From: an uncultured Veillonella sp.
Lineage (GTDB): Bacteria; Bacillota; Negativicutes; Veillonellales; Veillonellaceae
DNA length: 64,000 nucleotides
Assembly: GCA_915066865.1 (NCBI GenBank)
Contig: CAJZEE010000001.1
Span: forward strand, 5,957-69,956
Reading direction: 5' to 3'
Position numbers and translations under genes: made by a program. The notes under the pieces are model-generated. The model had not been told where the DNA came from and did not search any database. It saw nothing but the letters and a program-made list of their open reading frames with translations. Every line of letters starts with the position of its first letter. Position 1 is the stretch's first letter. Of the stretch, positions 24,568 through 35,029 are shown in pieces.

Positions 24568-26277
24568 ATGAGCGCAGAAACAATCAATGGGGCACGCATT
24601 GTCCTTGAAACTTTGCATCGCCTTGGTGTAACCGATATGTTCGGTTATCCAGGTGGTGCGGTAATTCCAATTTATGATGAAATATATAGCTTCCCTGAAA
24701 TTAAACATTACTTTGTTCGCCATGAACAAGGTGCTGCACATGCAGCAGATGGCTATGCTCGCGTATCTGGTCGCGTAGGTGTATGTCTTGCTACGTCTGG
24801 TCCTGGTGCAACGAATCTTGTAACAGGTATTATGACTGCGTACATGGATTCCGTACCTATGGTGGCCATTACGGGTCAGGTTGGACGGCCCTTTATCGGT
24901 AAGGACTCCTTTCAAGAGGCGGATATCCAAGGTATTACGATGCCTATAACCAAGCATAACTATCTTGTTCAAGATATTCATGATTTGCCTCGCATCATTA
25001 AAGAGGCGTATTTTATTGCTGGTACAGGTCGCCCAGGCCCTGTACTTATTGATATTCCGAAGGATATTCAAACAGAAAAAATATCCATGGCGGAATACAA
25101 CAAATTGTACGAAGTACCTATTCATCTTGAAGGCTATGATCCAACCTATAAAGGTCATCAAGGTCAAATCAAAAAAGCAGCTACTCTCATCAAAAACGCA
25201 AAGCGCCCACTTATCATTGCTGGGGCAGGTGTATTGAAGTCTGGCGCTATGGATGAGCTTAAAGAATTAGCTGAAAAGGCTCAAATCCCGGTGACGAATA
25301 CATTAGTTGGTCTTGGTGGCTTCCCAGGAGATCACGAATTGGCTCTTGGCATGGTTGGTATGCACGGTTCTGTAGCCGCTAATAATAGTACAGATGAGGC
25401 AGATCTCGTGATTGCTGCAGGGATTCGTTTCCATGACCGCATCACAGGCCATCCAGATTTCTTCTGTAAAAAAGCTAAAATCATCCATATTGATATCGAC
25501 CCAGCTGAAATTGATAAGAATGTTACAATCAACGTGCCTATCGTAGGGGATTTAAAACAGGTATTAACGGAGCTTAATGCTCTTGTAGAACCTACAACTC
25601 ATGACGCGTGGCTTGAACAAATCCGAGAATGGCAAGCGGAATACCCTATGGTAATCCCTGAGTCTAAAAATGGTGTATTACATGCACAATATGTGTTATC
25701 TGAGCTTAATAAAATTGCCAAGGATGATGCCATAATCGTAAGTGATGTAGGTCAACATCAAATGTGGGCGGCTCAATTCTTAACTCATAAAAAACCTCAT
25801 ACTATCGTTACCTCTGGCGGTGCGGGTACCATGGGGTATGGCTTGCCAGCGGCTATCGGTGCTCAAGTAGGGGCGCCTAAGAAGCAAGTTATCCTTGTTG
25901 TCGGTGATGGCGGGTTCCAAATGACTTGTGAAGAGCTCATGATGGTTCGCCAATATAATTTGCCAATCAAGATTGTTATTATTAACAACGGCTATCTTGG
26001 TATGGTTCGTCAATGGCAAGAAATCTTCAATGATAGACGCTACTCCTATGTGGACTTAGAAGTGAGTCCGAACTTCGTGAAACTCGCAGATGCATTTGAC
26101 TTGAAAGCAGCGCGTCTAGATAATGTTGAAACTTTCAACAAAGAATTTAAATCATACATTACATCGGATGAAAGCATTGTCTTGGATTGTCGCGTTGAAC
26201 GAGAGGATAATGTATTACCAATGATTCCAGCAGGCGGCACGATAAGCGGTATGATGGGGAAGAAAGGGGTGCTATAA
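24568..26277 (+). CDS. ilvB: Acetolactate synthase, large (catalytic) subunit
   Basis: 569-aa ThDP-dependent enzyme joining pyruvate with pyruvate or 2-oxobutyrate. The catalytic glutamate lies in VRHEQGAAHAADGYAR (about residue 50). The central FAD-type domain follows, and the ThDP motif runs GDGGFQMTCEELMMVRQYNLPIKIVIINN (split here: GDGG near residue 448, NN about 28 residues on). The stop codon overlaps the ATG of the small subunit by one base, so the two are translationally coupled. Confidence 0.96.
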   Translation: MSAETINGARIVLETLHRLGVTDMFGYPGGAVIPIYDEIYSFPEIKHYFVRHEQGAAHAADGYARVSGRVGVCLATSGPGATNLVTGIMTAYMDSVPMVAITGQVGRPFIGKDSFQEADIQGITMPITKHNYLVQDIHDLPRIIKEAYFIAGTGRPGPVLIDIPKDIQTEKISMAEYNKLYEVPIHLEGYDPTYKGHQGQIKKAATLIKNAKRPLIIAGAGVLKSGAMDELKELAEKAQIPVTNTLVGLGGFPGDHELALGMVGMHGSVAANNSTDEADLVIAAGIRFHDRITGHPDFFCKKAKIIHIDIDPAEIDKNVTINVPIVGDLKQVLTELNALVEPTTHDAWLEQIREWQAEYPMVIPESKNGVLHAQYVLSELNKIAKDDAIIVSDVGQHQMWAAQFLTHKKPHTIVTSGGAGTMGYGLPAAIGAQVGAPKKQVILVVGDGGFQMTCEELMMVRQYNLPIKIVIINNGYLGMVRQWQEIFNDRRYSYVDLEVSPNFVKLADAFDLKAARLDNVETFNKEFKSYITSDESIVLDCRVEREDNVLPMIPAGGTISGMMGKKGVL

Positions 26278-26765
26278 TGGCGAAAGAACATCAAGTCTTA
26301 ATCATTGCAAAAAATGCACCAGGTATTGGTACACGTATTTTGGCACTCTTTAACCGTCGTGGCTTTAACGTTACAAAAATGACATCTGGTATTACAAATC
26401 AGCCAGGTTATGCACGTATTACTATTACTGTAGAGGCCGATGACCGAATTCTCGATCAAGTGCAAAAACAAATCTACAAGCTTATCGATGTTGTTAAGGT
26501 TAAAGTGTTTGAAGATCATGATGTGGTATGCCGTGAGTTAATGCTTATCAAGGTAAAAGCATCTGCTTCCACAAGATCACAAATTGTACAGATTGCCGAT
26601 GTATATCGTGGTAATGTGTTAGATATTTCTCCTACATCTATGATAATTGAAGTCATTGGCAGTGTAGAAAAATTACGTGGCTTCATTCAAATTATGGAAA
26701 CCTATGGTATTCTTGAAATTGCCAAAACAGGTATCACCGCTATGAGTCGCGGAGAAAAAATGTAG
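26277..26765 (+). CDS. ilvN: Acetolactate synthase, small (regulatory) subunit
   Basis: 162-aa regulatory subunit that usually confers valine feedback inhibition. An N-terminal ACT domain (APGIGTRILALFNRRGFNVTKMT) is followed by the IlvN/IlvH C-terminal domain beginning CRELMLIKVKA and ending near GILEIAKTGITAMSRG. The length fits the IlvH-type small subunit. It is coupled to ilvB by a TAATG overlap and followed by an ABC ATPase gene 11 bases later. Confidence 0.95.
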   Translation: MAKEHQVLIIAKNAPGIGTRILALFNRRGFNVTKMTSGITNQPGYARITITVEADDRILDQVQKQIYKLIDVVKVKVFEDHDVVCRELMLIKVKASASTRSQIVQIADVYRGNVLDISPTSMIIEVIGSVEKLRGFIQIMETYGILEIAKTGITAMSRGEKM

Positions 26766-26776
26766 GAGCTGATAAT

Positions 26777-27562
26777 GTGGGGCGTGAATTACTCCATTAT
26801 GAAAATGTCTGCTTTCGCCGTGATGGTAGACCTATTTTAGATAATGTAAATTGGCATATAGAGGATGGTGAACATTGGGCTTTATTAGGTCTTAATGGGG
26901 CTGGTAAATCAACGCTACTCAGCATGATACCTGCTTATCAAATTCCCACAACGGGTACTTTGCGTGTGTTTGGTAAGGAATTTGGTAAATATGCGTGGCC
27001 TAAAATCAAGGCTAGACTAGGATTTGTTAGCTCTGCGCTTGGACAATTTCAGTCAACCTTGGATAAACAAGTCGTTGAAGATATTGTTATTTCTGGTGCA
27101 TTTAGTAGCATTGGTATATACCAAGAGGTAACACCTGAGGTGCGCCAACGAGGTATGCAATTATTATCTGAATTCGGACTAGACTATTTGGAAGGTCATC
27201 GTTTTCGCACCTTGTCTGCTGGCGAACAGCGCCGGGTATTGTTAGCGAGGTCTATTATGGCAAATCCAGAATTATTGATTTTGGATGAGCCTTGCTCTGG
27301 TTTGGACTTACCAGCGAGGGAGCAGTTTTTACGCACCGTATCCACTTTGGTAGCTGAGCAGCAGACACCGATTATCTATGTGTCACATCAAATTGAAGAG
27401 ATACTACCGTTTATTACTCATGTAGCTATCTTGCGTGAGGGCAAGATGATTCATGCAGGTCCTAAGCACAAGGTACTAACTGATGATATTTTATCTGATG
27501 TCTTTGGACTTTCCGTACAAGTTGTATGGAAAGATGATCGTCCATGGGTGATGGTTCGGTAG
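26777..27562 (+). CDS. ABC-type ATP-binding protein (YlmA-like), no permease partner
   Basis: 261-aa ATPase subunit. Walker A GLNGAGKST (about residues 38-46), Q-loop region GFVSSALGQFQ, signature LSAGEQRRVLLARS (about 143-156), Walker B LLILDEPCSGLD and the switch histidine in IYVSHQIEEI. No membrane domain is fused or adjacent, as for the orphan YlmA/ModF-like proteins. It begins with GTG at 26777, six bases after AGGAGC; an ATG two bases upstream is in another frame. It sits inside the ilv operon between ilvN and the ilvC promoter, so it is probably co-transcribed with ilvDABN. Confidence 0.88.
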   Translation: MGRELLHYENVCFRRDGRPILDNVNWHIEDGEHWALLGLNGAGKSTLLSMIPAYQIPTTGTLRVFGKEFGKYAWPKIKARLGFVSSALGQFQSTLDKQVVEDIVISGAFSSIGIYQEVTPEVRQRGMQLLSEFGLDYLEGHRFRTLSAGEQRRVLLARSIMANPELLILDEPCSGLDLPAREQFLRTVSTLVAEQQTPIIYVSHQIEEILPFITHVAILREGKMIHAGPKHKVLTDDILSDVFGLSVQVVWKDDRPWVMVR

Positions 27563-27639
27563 TTATCAAATTTTTTTATCAGAGGCTTAAAACTTGGCTT
27601 ACTGATACTAAATTAATGTACGCCACATCTTGCAAAAAT

Positions 27640-28711
<1,072 letters not shown>

Positions 28712-28753
28712 GAGTATTACTTAGGTAATCTTTTGTGAGATTATATGCTTATT

Positions 28754-28786
28754 AAAAGCGACCCCGTAAGGGGTCGCTATTTTTTA
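28754..28786 (+). terminator. Intrinsic terminator after ilvC
   Basis: A 9-bp perfect GC-rich stem (28757-28765 with 28770-28778) with a GTAA tetraloop, then A and a T-run. Confidence 0.92.
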
Positions 28787-28884
28787 TCTTTTCTTACATT
28801 ATTTTGGGCCATCTTGACGATTACATCGAAAATATTGGAATCAAATATGGTATAATAAAAAGTAATATTTGAAAGGAGTGTGGC

Positions 28885-29346
28885 ATGGATTTTTACACAT
28901 TAGCCTATGTTGAAAGTCAGGCTGTAATAGGTCAAACTTGGGGCTTTATTATAATTGTAGCTGTTCTATTAGCATTGCTCATTTTGGGAGTACAAGTATT
29001 GCGAAATGGTTTTACTAGTCGCTATCGTGACTTGATGATTATATTGTCTTTAATCGTAGTGTTCTTCTTAGGGCTTGAATACCAAGAGTATAATCGAATG
29101 AAAACCTATTCTGAGGACTCCTCTCGTATGGCTCAATTTTTACATTCTTTTAGTTCAGATCGTTCCGTACCGAGTGACCAATTGGCGGTTAACTCCTTAA
29201 AGATTCGTAATGGTATGATTTTAAAAGTAAGTGACGCTTACTATGAGGTTCAATTTAATCCAGAATTTTCAACCTATACGATTACACGTGTTTATAAGGT
29301 AAGCCCTATAGATCGAATTCACGATAAAGAGGATGCATTACAATAA
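28885..29346 (+). CDS. DUF3290 family membrane protein
   Basis: 153-aa protein with two membrane helices (about residues 18-41 and 50-66) and a soluble C-terminal domain (about 75-150). The family has no assigned reaction but is regularly encoded next to DUF421 proteins, as here. An extended -10 box (TGGTATAAT, 28848-28856) and a GAAAGGAG site precede the ATG. The gap to the DUF421 gene is 12 bases. Confidence 0.85.
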   Translation: MDFYTLAYVESQAVIGQTWGFIIIVAVLLALLILGVQVLRNGFTSRYRDLMIILSLIVVFFLGLEYQEYNRMKTYSEDSSRMAQFLHSFSSDRSVPSDQLAVNSLKIRNGMILKVSDAYYEVQFNPEFSTYTITRVYKVSPIDRIHDKEDALQ

Positions 29347-29358
29347 GGAGGACCACAT

Positions 29359-30078
29359 ATGACAGAAGCTATGGCCGTCTATGGGATGGTCTTTGCAAAA
29401 CTCGCCATCGGTCTCTTGGCGATTATTCTACAAATCAATTTAATGGGTAAGGGCAATTTAGCCCCAACCTCTGCTTTAGACCAATTGCAAAACTACGTAC
29501 TTGGTGGTATTATCGGTGCCATTATTTACAATGATCAAATTGGCATTTTACAGTTTATGTTAGTTCTTATTTTATGGACTATCCTCGTAATGACTCTTAA
29601 GTTTTTAAAAGGGAATCTTCGTATTTTTAAAGCAATTCTTGATGGTCATCCAGTTATAGTAATCGAAAAAGGTCATATTCTAACAGAAGAATGTATGCGT
29701 TATGGTATACAAGCGGCTGAACTTAAATTAAAACTTCGTGCTGCCGGTGTTCAATATGTTACGGATGTTAAGCGTGCCGTATTGGAGCAAAACGGTCAGC
29801 TCAACGTGGTTCAATTCGGTGAAGATAATATTCGATTTGACCTTATCGATGATGGTCAAATTAATCAGTTTACCCTCGATGTAATTGAAAAAGATAGAGA
29901 TTGGCTTGAACAAGAAATCCAAGCTCAAGGATACTCTGTTAAGGACATATATATTGCAGAATATAAAGATGAAAAAGTTGTTGTATATCCTTATGAAAGA
30001 AAACATCGCCCACAAATTGTAAGCACTCTTAAAAGTAAGACCGCTCATACTAAGGATAAATTGAAATCTAAATTGTAA
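29359..30078 (+). CDS. DUF421 (YetF/YdfR-like) membrane protein
   Basis: 239-aa protein with three N-terminal membrane helices (about residues 8-26, 45-60, 65-85), then the conserved DUF421 soluble part (GHPVIVIEKGHILTEECMRY...LKLRAAGVQYVTDVKRAVLEQNG). The C-terminal extension of about 80 residues is also soluble. Function is not established; family members in spore formers have been linked to stress and envelope. It pairs with the DUF3290 gene upstream. Confidence 0.87.
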   Translation: MTEAMAVYGMVFAKLAIGLLAIILQINLMGKGNLAPTSALDQLQNYVLGGIIGAIIYNDQIGILQFMLVLILWTILVMTLKFLKGNLRIFKAILDGHPVIVIEKGHILTEECMRYGIQAAELKLKLRAAGVQYVTDVKRAVLEQNGQLNVVQFGEDNIRFDLIDDGQINQFTLDVIEKDRDWLEQEIQAQGYSVKDIYIAEYKDEKVVVYPYERKHRPQIVSTLKSKTAHTKDKLKSKL

Positions 30079-30156
30079 TATCTATTGGTTTTTTATTATA
30101 GGCGAAATTAGTATTATGTAATTTTATAGATGTACAAATGATATGTAAAGTGTTAT

Positions 30157-30182
30157 TAAGCCCACTATTCGTAGTGGGCTTA
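30157..30182 (+). terminator. UUCG-capped stem-loop between DUF421 and radical SAM genes
   Basis: An 11-bp perfect stem (30157-30167 with 30172-30182) with a TTCG loop. There is only a weak T tract (TTATATA), so it may be a weak terminator or an mRNA-stabilising or processing hairpin. Confidence 0.65.
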
Positions 30183-30198
30183 TATAGAAAGGAAATTA

Positions 30199-31926
30199 GT
30201 GAATCGTAAAGATTTAATTGATCGATTACAAGAATTATATAAAGATGAAGACAGTCGGGTAACAGTAAATCCTCATGCAGGGCAAAAAGTAGCTATCGTT
30301 TATCCGAATACATACTTTGTGGGCATGAGTAATCTTGGACTTCATATCATTTATGAGGAAATCAATTTACGAAATGATAGCGTCTGCGAACGAATCTTCT
30401 TGCCTGAGAAAAAGGAATTAGAAGCTTACGATAAGACTAAGACTCCGCTTATGAGCGTTGAAACACAACGGCCTATGCATCAATTTGATGTAGTTGCTTT
30501 TGATGTCACCTTCGAAATGGATTATTTCCATATTCCTTTGATGTTGCGCCATGGCCGTGTACCTATCATGGGAAAAGACCGTACCGAATTTGACCCTATC
30601 GTTATTGCAGGGGGCCCTTGTGCGACCTTTAACCCTGAGCCTTTTGCCGACTTTATCGATGCTTTTATCATCGGTGAAGGGGAAGGTATCGTCAGTCGCG
30701 TACTAGATATCATTCGAGATGGAAAAATGGAAGGCTTGGATCGTCACGCTATTTTACGTCAATTAGCGGATGTATCGGGTGTTTACGTACCATCCCTGTA
30801 TGTGCCGATTTACAATGAAGATGGTGAATTTAAAGGCTATGATATTGCTGAGGGCGTGCCTAAAACGATCAAACGTCACTTTGAAATGCTCACTAGCGGT
30901 GGTGAAACGGTAGTAGCTACGAACTATACTGAATTTGGTGCTATGTATATCATCGAAGTAGCCCGTGGTTGTGGTCGGCACTGTCGCTTCTGTATGGCTG
31001 GATATTGCTTCCGCGTACCGCGTGTACGTCCTTTGGACATTTTGAAAGAAGGCGTAGAGCGCGCAGAAAAGCTAGGCAAAAAGGTGGGACTCATGGGTGC
31101 TGCTATTTCGGATTATCCCGAGGTAGATGAGCTAGTTAATTATATTCGCTCTAAAGATATGCGTTACTCTTGTGCATCCTTGCGTGCTGACTCGTTAACA
31201 CAAGCCGTGGTGGATGGACTAGCGGATAGTGGACAAAAGACGATTACCATTGCCCCAGAAACGGGTAGTGAACGGTTGCGTCGCGTCATTAACAAGGGTA
31301 TCAGTGAAGAGCATTTACAAAATGCAGCTACCTTATCTGCAAAGTCAGGTATTCAGCACATGCGCTTATATATAATGATTGGGCTGCCAACGGAAACCGA
31401 TGAAGATATTGAGGCTATTGTAGGTCTTGCGGAAAGGACGCAGGCTCATATGGAAAAAGTTGGCTGTAAAGGTCGTTTGACGCTCAGTATCAATCCCTTT
31501 ATTCCGAAGCCTTTTACACCGTTCCAATGGATGGCCATGGATAATCAAAAAGCGGTGGAGAAAAAGTTACAATATATAAAGAAAGCATTGCAAAAGAATC
31601 GCCGTATTGAGGTTCTCGTAGAGTCTCCTAAAGAGGCGTACATTCAAGGAGTTCTCGCTCGTGGAGATCGTCGCTTAGGCGCTGTCATTGCAGCATGTGC
31701 AGCCGATCGGGGCAGTAAATCTTTTAAGTCCGAAATGAAGGCTGCTGGCCTGGATATGGATAATATGAATTATCGTGAACGCAGTTTTGATGAATTCTTG
31801 CCATGGAGCCATTTAGATATGGGCATGCAGGAGGGCTATCTTGAAATGGAATGGAAACGATCTATCGATGAAGCATATACCCCTCCATGTGCAGTAGGTT
31901 GTAAACGCTGTGGCGTTTGTAAATAG
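30199..31926 (+). CDS. B12-binding-domain radical SAM protein (TIGR03960 type)
   Basis: 575-aa radical SAM protein. An N-terminal B12-binding-like region (about residues 20-170) precedes the radical SAM core with the cluster motif C-x3-C-x2-C in RGCGRHCRFCMAGYCFR (about 256-272). The C-terminus has a second cysteine group, PPCAVGCKRCGVCK. Reaction unknown. Partner DUF2344 proteins are often adjacent or fused, but none is visible here. It starts with GTG at 30199 after AAAGGA. The next gene, pgeF, follows nine bases later. Confidence 0.87.
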   Translation: MNRKDLIDRLQELYKDEDSRVTVNPHAGQKVAIVYPNTYFVGMSNLGLHIIYEEINLRNDSVCERIFLPEKKELEAYDKTKTPLMSVETQRPMHQFDVVAFDVTFEMDYFHIPLMLRHGRVPIMGKDRTEFDPIVIAGGPCATFNPEPFADFIDAFIIGEGEGIVSRVLDIIRDGKMEGLDRHAILRQLADVSGVYVPSLYVPIYNEDGEFKGYDIAEGVPKTIKRHFEMLTSGGETVVATNYTEFGAMYIIEVARGCGRHCRFCMAGYCFRVPRVRPLDILKEGVERAEKLGKKVGLMGAAISDYPEVDELVNYIRSKDMRYSCASLRADSLTQAVVDGLADSGQKTITIAPETGSERLRRVINKGISEEHLQNAATLSAKSGIQHMRLYIMIGLPTETDEDIEAIVGLAERTQAHMEKVGCKGRLTLSINPFIPKPFTPFQWMAMDNQKAVEKKLQYIKKALQKNRRIEVLVESPKEAYIQGVLARGDRRLGAVIAACAADRGSKSFKSEMKAAGLDMDNMNYRERSFDEFLPWSHLDMGMQEGYLEMEWKRSIDEAYTPPCAVGCKRCGVCK

Positions 31927-31935
31927 GAGGAACAG

Positions 31936-32790
31936 ATGAATCAATCTGTAAAACGTATAGATGTGAAAGGCCCTCATGGAACATGGTCTTATGAGGCGCC
32001 AAGCTGGGTTGATCGATTTCCCATTGTTATGGGCGATACCTATCGTCATGGTGGTGTATCTAAAGTTCCTTATGAATCATTAAACCTAGCGTTTCATGTA
32101 GGGGATGAAGCTCAAAGCGTACGAGAAAATCGAGCTATTGTTGCGAAATATTTAGGTGTTGAACCAAATCGTATTTCTTGTGGCAATCAAGTCCATGGTT
32201 TAAAGGCTGTAGAAATCACAGAAGACCTTGTTGGGGCAGGTGCTTTTGGAGAAGATACGGCCATCGATGATTGTGATGCGGTATTTACAAATCTACCGCA
32301 TGTGCCATTATTTCTGTTCACAGCAGACTGCGTTGGCGTAGGTATTTACGATGCTAAACATCATGCGATTGCTACGGCGCATGCAGGTTGGCGTGGTGCC
32401 ATTGGCCGCTTACCAGTACTTACTATTGAGGCCATGAAAGAGGCTTATGGGACCGAGTTCAAAGATTGCTATATATATCTTGGGCCTAGTATTGGCCCAG
32501 AGTCCTTTGAAGTAGATATAGAACTAGGTAAACGCTTTGAATTAGCATGGAGAGATATGACAGACAGAGATGCATCTGATGTTGTCAATTATCCTGGTGA
32601 TAAATTAGATAAGGCTTATATCAATTTATGGAACTTTATTGGTGAGGATCTCGTTGTAAATGGAGTTCCTTCAGAGCATATCACGATTGGTGGTACCGAT
32701 AGTGTAAGTGAAGTAGACTGTTATTCCTATCGTCGAGAGGCAGGCCTAACAGGTCGCATGGCCTTATTTGCGATGTTACAAGACCGATAA
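31936..32790 (+). CDS. pgeF: Peptidoglycan editing factor PgeF (YfiH/DUF152, polyphenol-oxidase fold)
   Basis: 284-aa zinc/copper-binding protein. Family motifs carry the metal ligands: SCGNQVHG, FTADCVGVGIYD and AHAGWRGAIG, then YLGPSIGPESFEV and DCYSYRREAGLTGRM near the end. In E. coli PgeF corrects misplaced serine in peptidoglycan stems; other members have purine nucleoside activities. It leads the ylm-type division cluster (yggS, sepF, proC, ylmH). Confidence 0.9.
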   Translation: MNQSVKRIDVKGPHGTWSYEAPSWVDRFPIVMGDTYRHGGVSKVPYESLNLAFHVGDEAQSVRENRAIVAKYLGVEPNRISCGNQVHGLKAVEITEDLVGAGAFGEDTAIDDCDAVFTNLPHVPLFLFTADCVGVGIYDAKHHAIATAHAGWRGAIGRLPVLTIEAMKEAYGTEFKDCYIYLGPSIGPESFEVDIELGKRFELAWRDMTDRDASDVVNYPGDKLDKAYINLWNFIGEDLVVNGVPSEHITIGGTDSVSEVDCYSYRREAGLTGRMALFAMLQDR

Positions 32791-32968
32791 AATTCGGCTT
32801 TCACAGGAATCATAATAAAGTATGATATTTTATATATATATACATGCTTGGATTTGTGGAAGGGATAAGCCTTAAATCATGTACATTTGACCTTAAATAC
32901 TATATAATAAAATAGTCTATACAAATATATTTGATGATTATGATATATAGATTGAAGGGGGCATTCAC

Positions 32969-33655
32969 GTGATTGAAGAATCCCTACACGCTATACAGCA
33001 GCGCATGGCCGATGCTATGGCGCGTGTTGGTCGCGTAGATACAGCATTATTAGTGGCGGTTACAAAGAACCACCCTGTGTCGGCTGTGGAAGAGGTCGCA
33101 CGGCTCGGTGTCACTCATGTAGGAGAAAATCGAGTACAAGAGGCCAAAGAAAAACAGCTAACCTATAAGGGGCCACAATTAACATGGCATTTGATTGGTC
33201 ATTTACAGGTCAATAAGGTGCGCCAAGCGGTTCCTATGTTTGATTTAATTCATTCTGTGGATAGCCGTAAATTATTAGATGAAATCGAAAAGGTTGCTGC
33301 AAAGCACGACAAGATACAAGATGTATTGCTGCAAGTCAATGTGGCCCGCGAAGCTTCTAAAACGGGAATGACCGTTGAAGAGTTTCCAGAAATACGAGAC
33401 TATGCAAAAACATTGCCTCATGTACGCGTAAGGGGCTTGATGTGTATGGCGCCATTTTTCGATGATCCACAGGAAGCTCGTCCAATCTTTCGCGTAGCGA
33501 ATGCCTTGTTTGAGGATATGAAACGCTACTTTGAAGAAGGGCAGATTCAATATTTATCTATGGGGATGACTCACGACTTTGAGGTCGCTTTGGAAGAAGG
33601 GGCTAACATCGTTCGTGTAGGCACAGCAATTTTTGGGGAACGTGTATATTACTAA
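32969..33655 (+). CDS. YggS-family PLP-binding protein (PLPBP/YlmE)
   Basis: 228-aa PLP-homeostasis protein with a single TIM-barrel domain. The PLP lysine is in LLVAVTKNHP (about residue 35). Further motifs are HVGENRVQEAKEK, WHLIGHLQVNK, GLMCMAPF and the phosphate loop LSMGMTHDFEVALEEGANIVRVGTAIFG region. It begins with GTG at 32969 behind AAGGGGG. The yggS-sepF-proC order is common next to division genes in Firmicutes. Confidence 0.93.
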   Translation: MIEESLHAIQQRMADAMARVGRVDTALLVAVTKNHPVSAVEEVARLGVTHVGENRVQEAKEKQLTYKGPQLTWHLIGHLQVNKVRQAVPMFDLIHSVDSRKLLDEIEKVAAKHDKIQDVLLQVNVAREASKTGMTVEEFPEIRDYAKTLPHVRVRGLMCMAPFFDDPQEARPIFRVANALFEDMKRYFEEGQIQYLSMGMTHDFEVALEEGANIVRVGTAIFGERVYY

Positions 33656-33708
33656 GGTTCGGGTTACCTGATAATCGGAAGCGTTAATTGTATTAGGAGG
33701 AAATCCAA

Positions 33709-34206
33709 ATGGCATTGGGAGATTATTTAGACAAAGCAAAAAACTTATTCTTAGGCAGAACTGATGATGACTATGAATATGATGATTACGAATACGAAGA
33801 TGAAGAGGAATACGAAGCTGAACCTACCCCAGTAGCAACAGCGGCTCCCGTGTCCGGTGCATCTGAATTTCATCCACGCAAGGTAGGAGGCCAATCTACG
33901 ATGACACAACGTCCAACAGCTATGAAAGTAGTTGTAATTGAACCAAAAGTATTTGAAGACTCTGAAAATATTACACATCAATTGCGCGACATGCGTCCTG
34001 TATTGATTAATTTTGAAAATACAGACCCTCATGAAGCAGCTCGTATTGTAGATTTCGTATCTGGTGCGACCTATGCATTGGATGGCAAATTGGAAAAAGT
34101 AGGTAAAGACATTTTCATGTGTGTACCTGTAAATATTTCCATTGATTATAATGACAATGAAAGCAACACAACTGAGCAAAACGAATATTCTTGGGAAAAC
34201 AAATAA
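33709..34206 (+). CDS. sepF: Cell division protein SepF
   Basis: 165-aa FtsZ-interacting membrane anchor of the divisome. A short N-terminal amphipathic membrane-binding segment (MALGDYLDKAKNLFLGR) leads into a Tyr/Asp/Glu-rich linker (about residues 20-45). The SepF core is at about 72-150 (KVVVIEPKVFEDSENI, LINFENTDPHEAARIVDFVSG). AGGAGG precedes the ATG. Its place between yggS and proC is the classical ylmF position. Confidence 0.95.
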   Translation: MALGDYLDKAKNLFLGRTDDDYEYDDYEYEDEEEYEAEPTPVATAAPVSGASEFHPRKVGGQSTMTQRPTAMKVVVIEPKVFEDSENITHQLRDMRPVLINFENTDPHEAARIVDFVSGATYALDGKLEKVGKDIFMCVPVNISIDYNDNESNTTEQNEYSWENK

Positions 34207-34232
34207 TCTCTCTATAAATGGTGGTGATAACT

Positions 34233-35027
34233 ATGTTAGGTAAAACCCTATGTATAGGCGTTGGCTCAATGGGTGGCGCTCTATTGCGCGGTGCATTACA
34301 GCATGGTGTGTTGAAAGCCTGTGATACACACATTCTAGTGCGTCGCGAAGAACAATGTAAGGCTCTTGCAGAGGAGCTTGGTGTAGTAGGTTTTACTACA
34401 TTGCCTAATGTAAACGAGTACAACACTATTTTATTGGCTGTAAAACCACAAGTGTTACCATCTGTGTTAGAGACTTTAAAAGAAGTACCTTATGGGACTG
34501 TTATGATTTCCGTTGCCGCAGGCGTCACATTAGATACTCTTGATGCGGCGATTCCACAAGCTAACTGGTTTAGAGCTATGCCAAATACACCGGCTTCTAT
34601 CGGTGCTGGCATGACGGCACTTGCCGGGGATGATGTGAATACTGACCTAGGGCGTACTGTACGAGCCTTATTTGAGGCTGTAGGTGAGGTAGCAGTGGTG
34701 AGCGAAGCCGATTTAGATCGCTTAGGCGCACTATCTGGCGCGGGCCCTGGCTATATGTTCGTTATCCTTGATGCTTTAGCTGATGCAGGCGTTCGTATTG
34801 GTTTACCACGTCAGCTAGCCATAAAGGCAGCTGCTCAAACGATGTACGGTGCTGGTAAGATGGCTCTTGAAAGTGGCAATCATCCAGCAGTACTACGAGA
34901 TCAAGTGACCAGCCCTGGGGGCACTACCATTGCTGGTATTGGTGCCATGGAAAAAGGTGGACTTCGCAGTGCTCTCCAAGATGGCGTAGTAGCATGTCTT
35001 GCTCGGTCGAATGAATTGGGGAAATAA
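34233..35027 (+). CDS. proC: Pyrroline-5-carboxylate reductase
   Basis: 264-aa NAD(P)H-dependent last enzyme of proline synthesis. The Rossmann start is CIGVGSMGGALLRGAL. AVKPQVLPSVL, FRAMPNTPASIGAGMTAL and the C-terminal signature region SPGGTTIAGIGAMEKGGLRSAL are all present. I start it at ATG 34233, five bases after GGTGGTGA; an in-frame ATG at 34218 has no ribosome site. It stands where ylmG sits in Bacillus. Confidence 0.94.
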   Translation: MLGKTLCIGVGSMGGALLRGALQHGVLKACDTHILVRREEQCKALAEELGVVGFTTLPNVNEYNTILLAVKPQVLPSVLETLKEVPYGTVMISVAAGVTLDTLDAAIPQANWFRAMPNTPASIGAGMTALAGDDVNTDLGRTVRALFEAVGEVAVVSEADLDRLGALSGAGPGYMFVILDALADAGVRIGLPRQLAIKAAAQTMYGAGKMALESGNHPAVLRDQVTSPGGTTIAGIGAMEKGGLRSALQDGVVACLARSNELGK

Positions 35028-35029
35028 TT

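Noticed and set aside
26277..26777. Frameshift or mis-start between ilvN and the ABC gene (ATG at 26775)
   Set aside because: The ATG is in another frame; GTG 26777 has correct spacing to AGGAGC and gives the full ABC protein.
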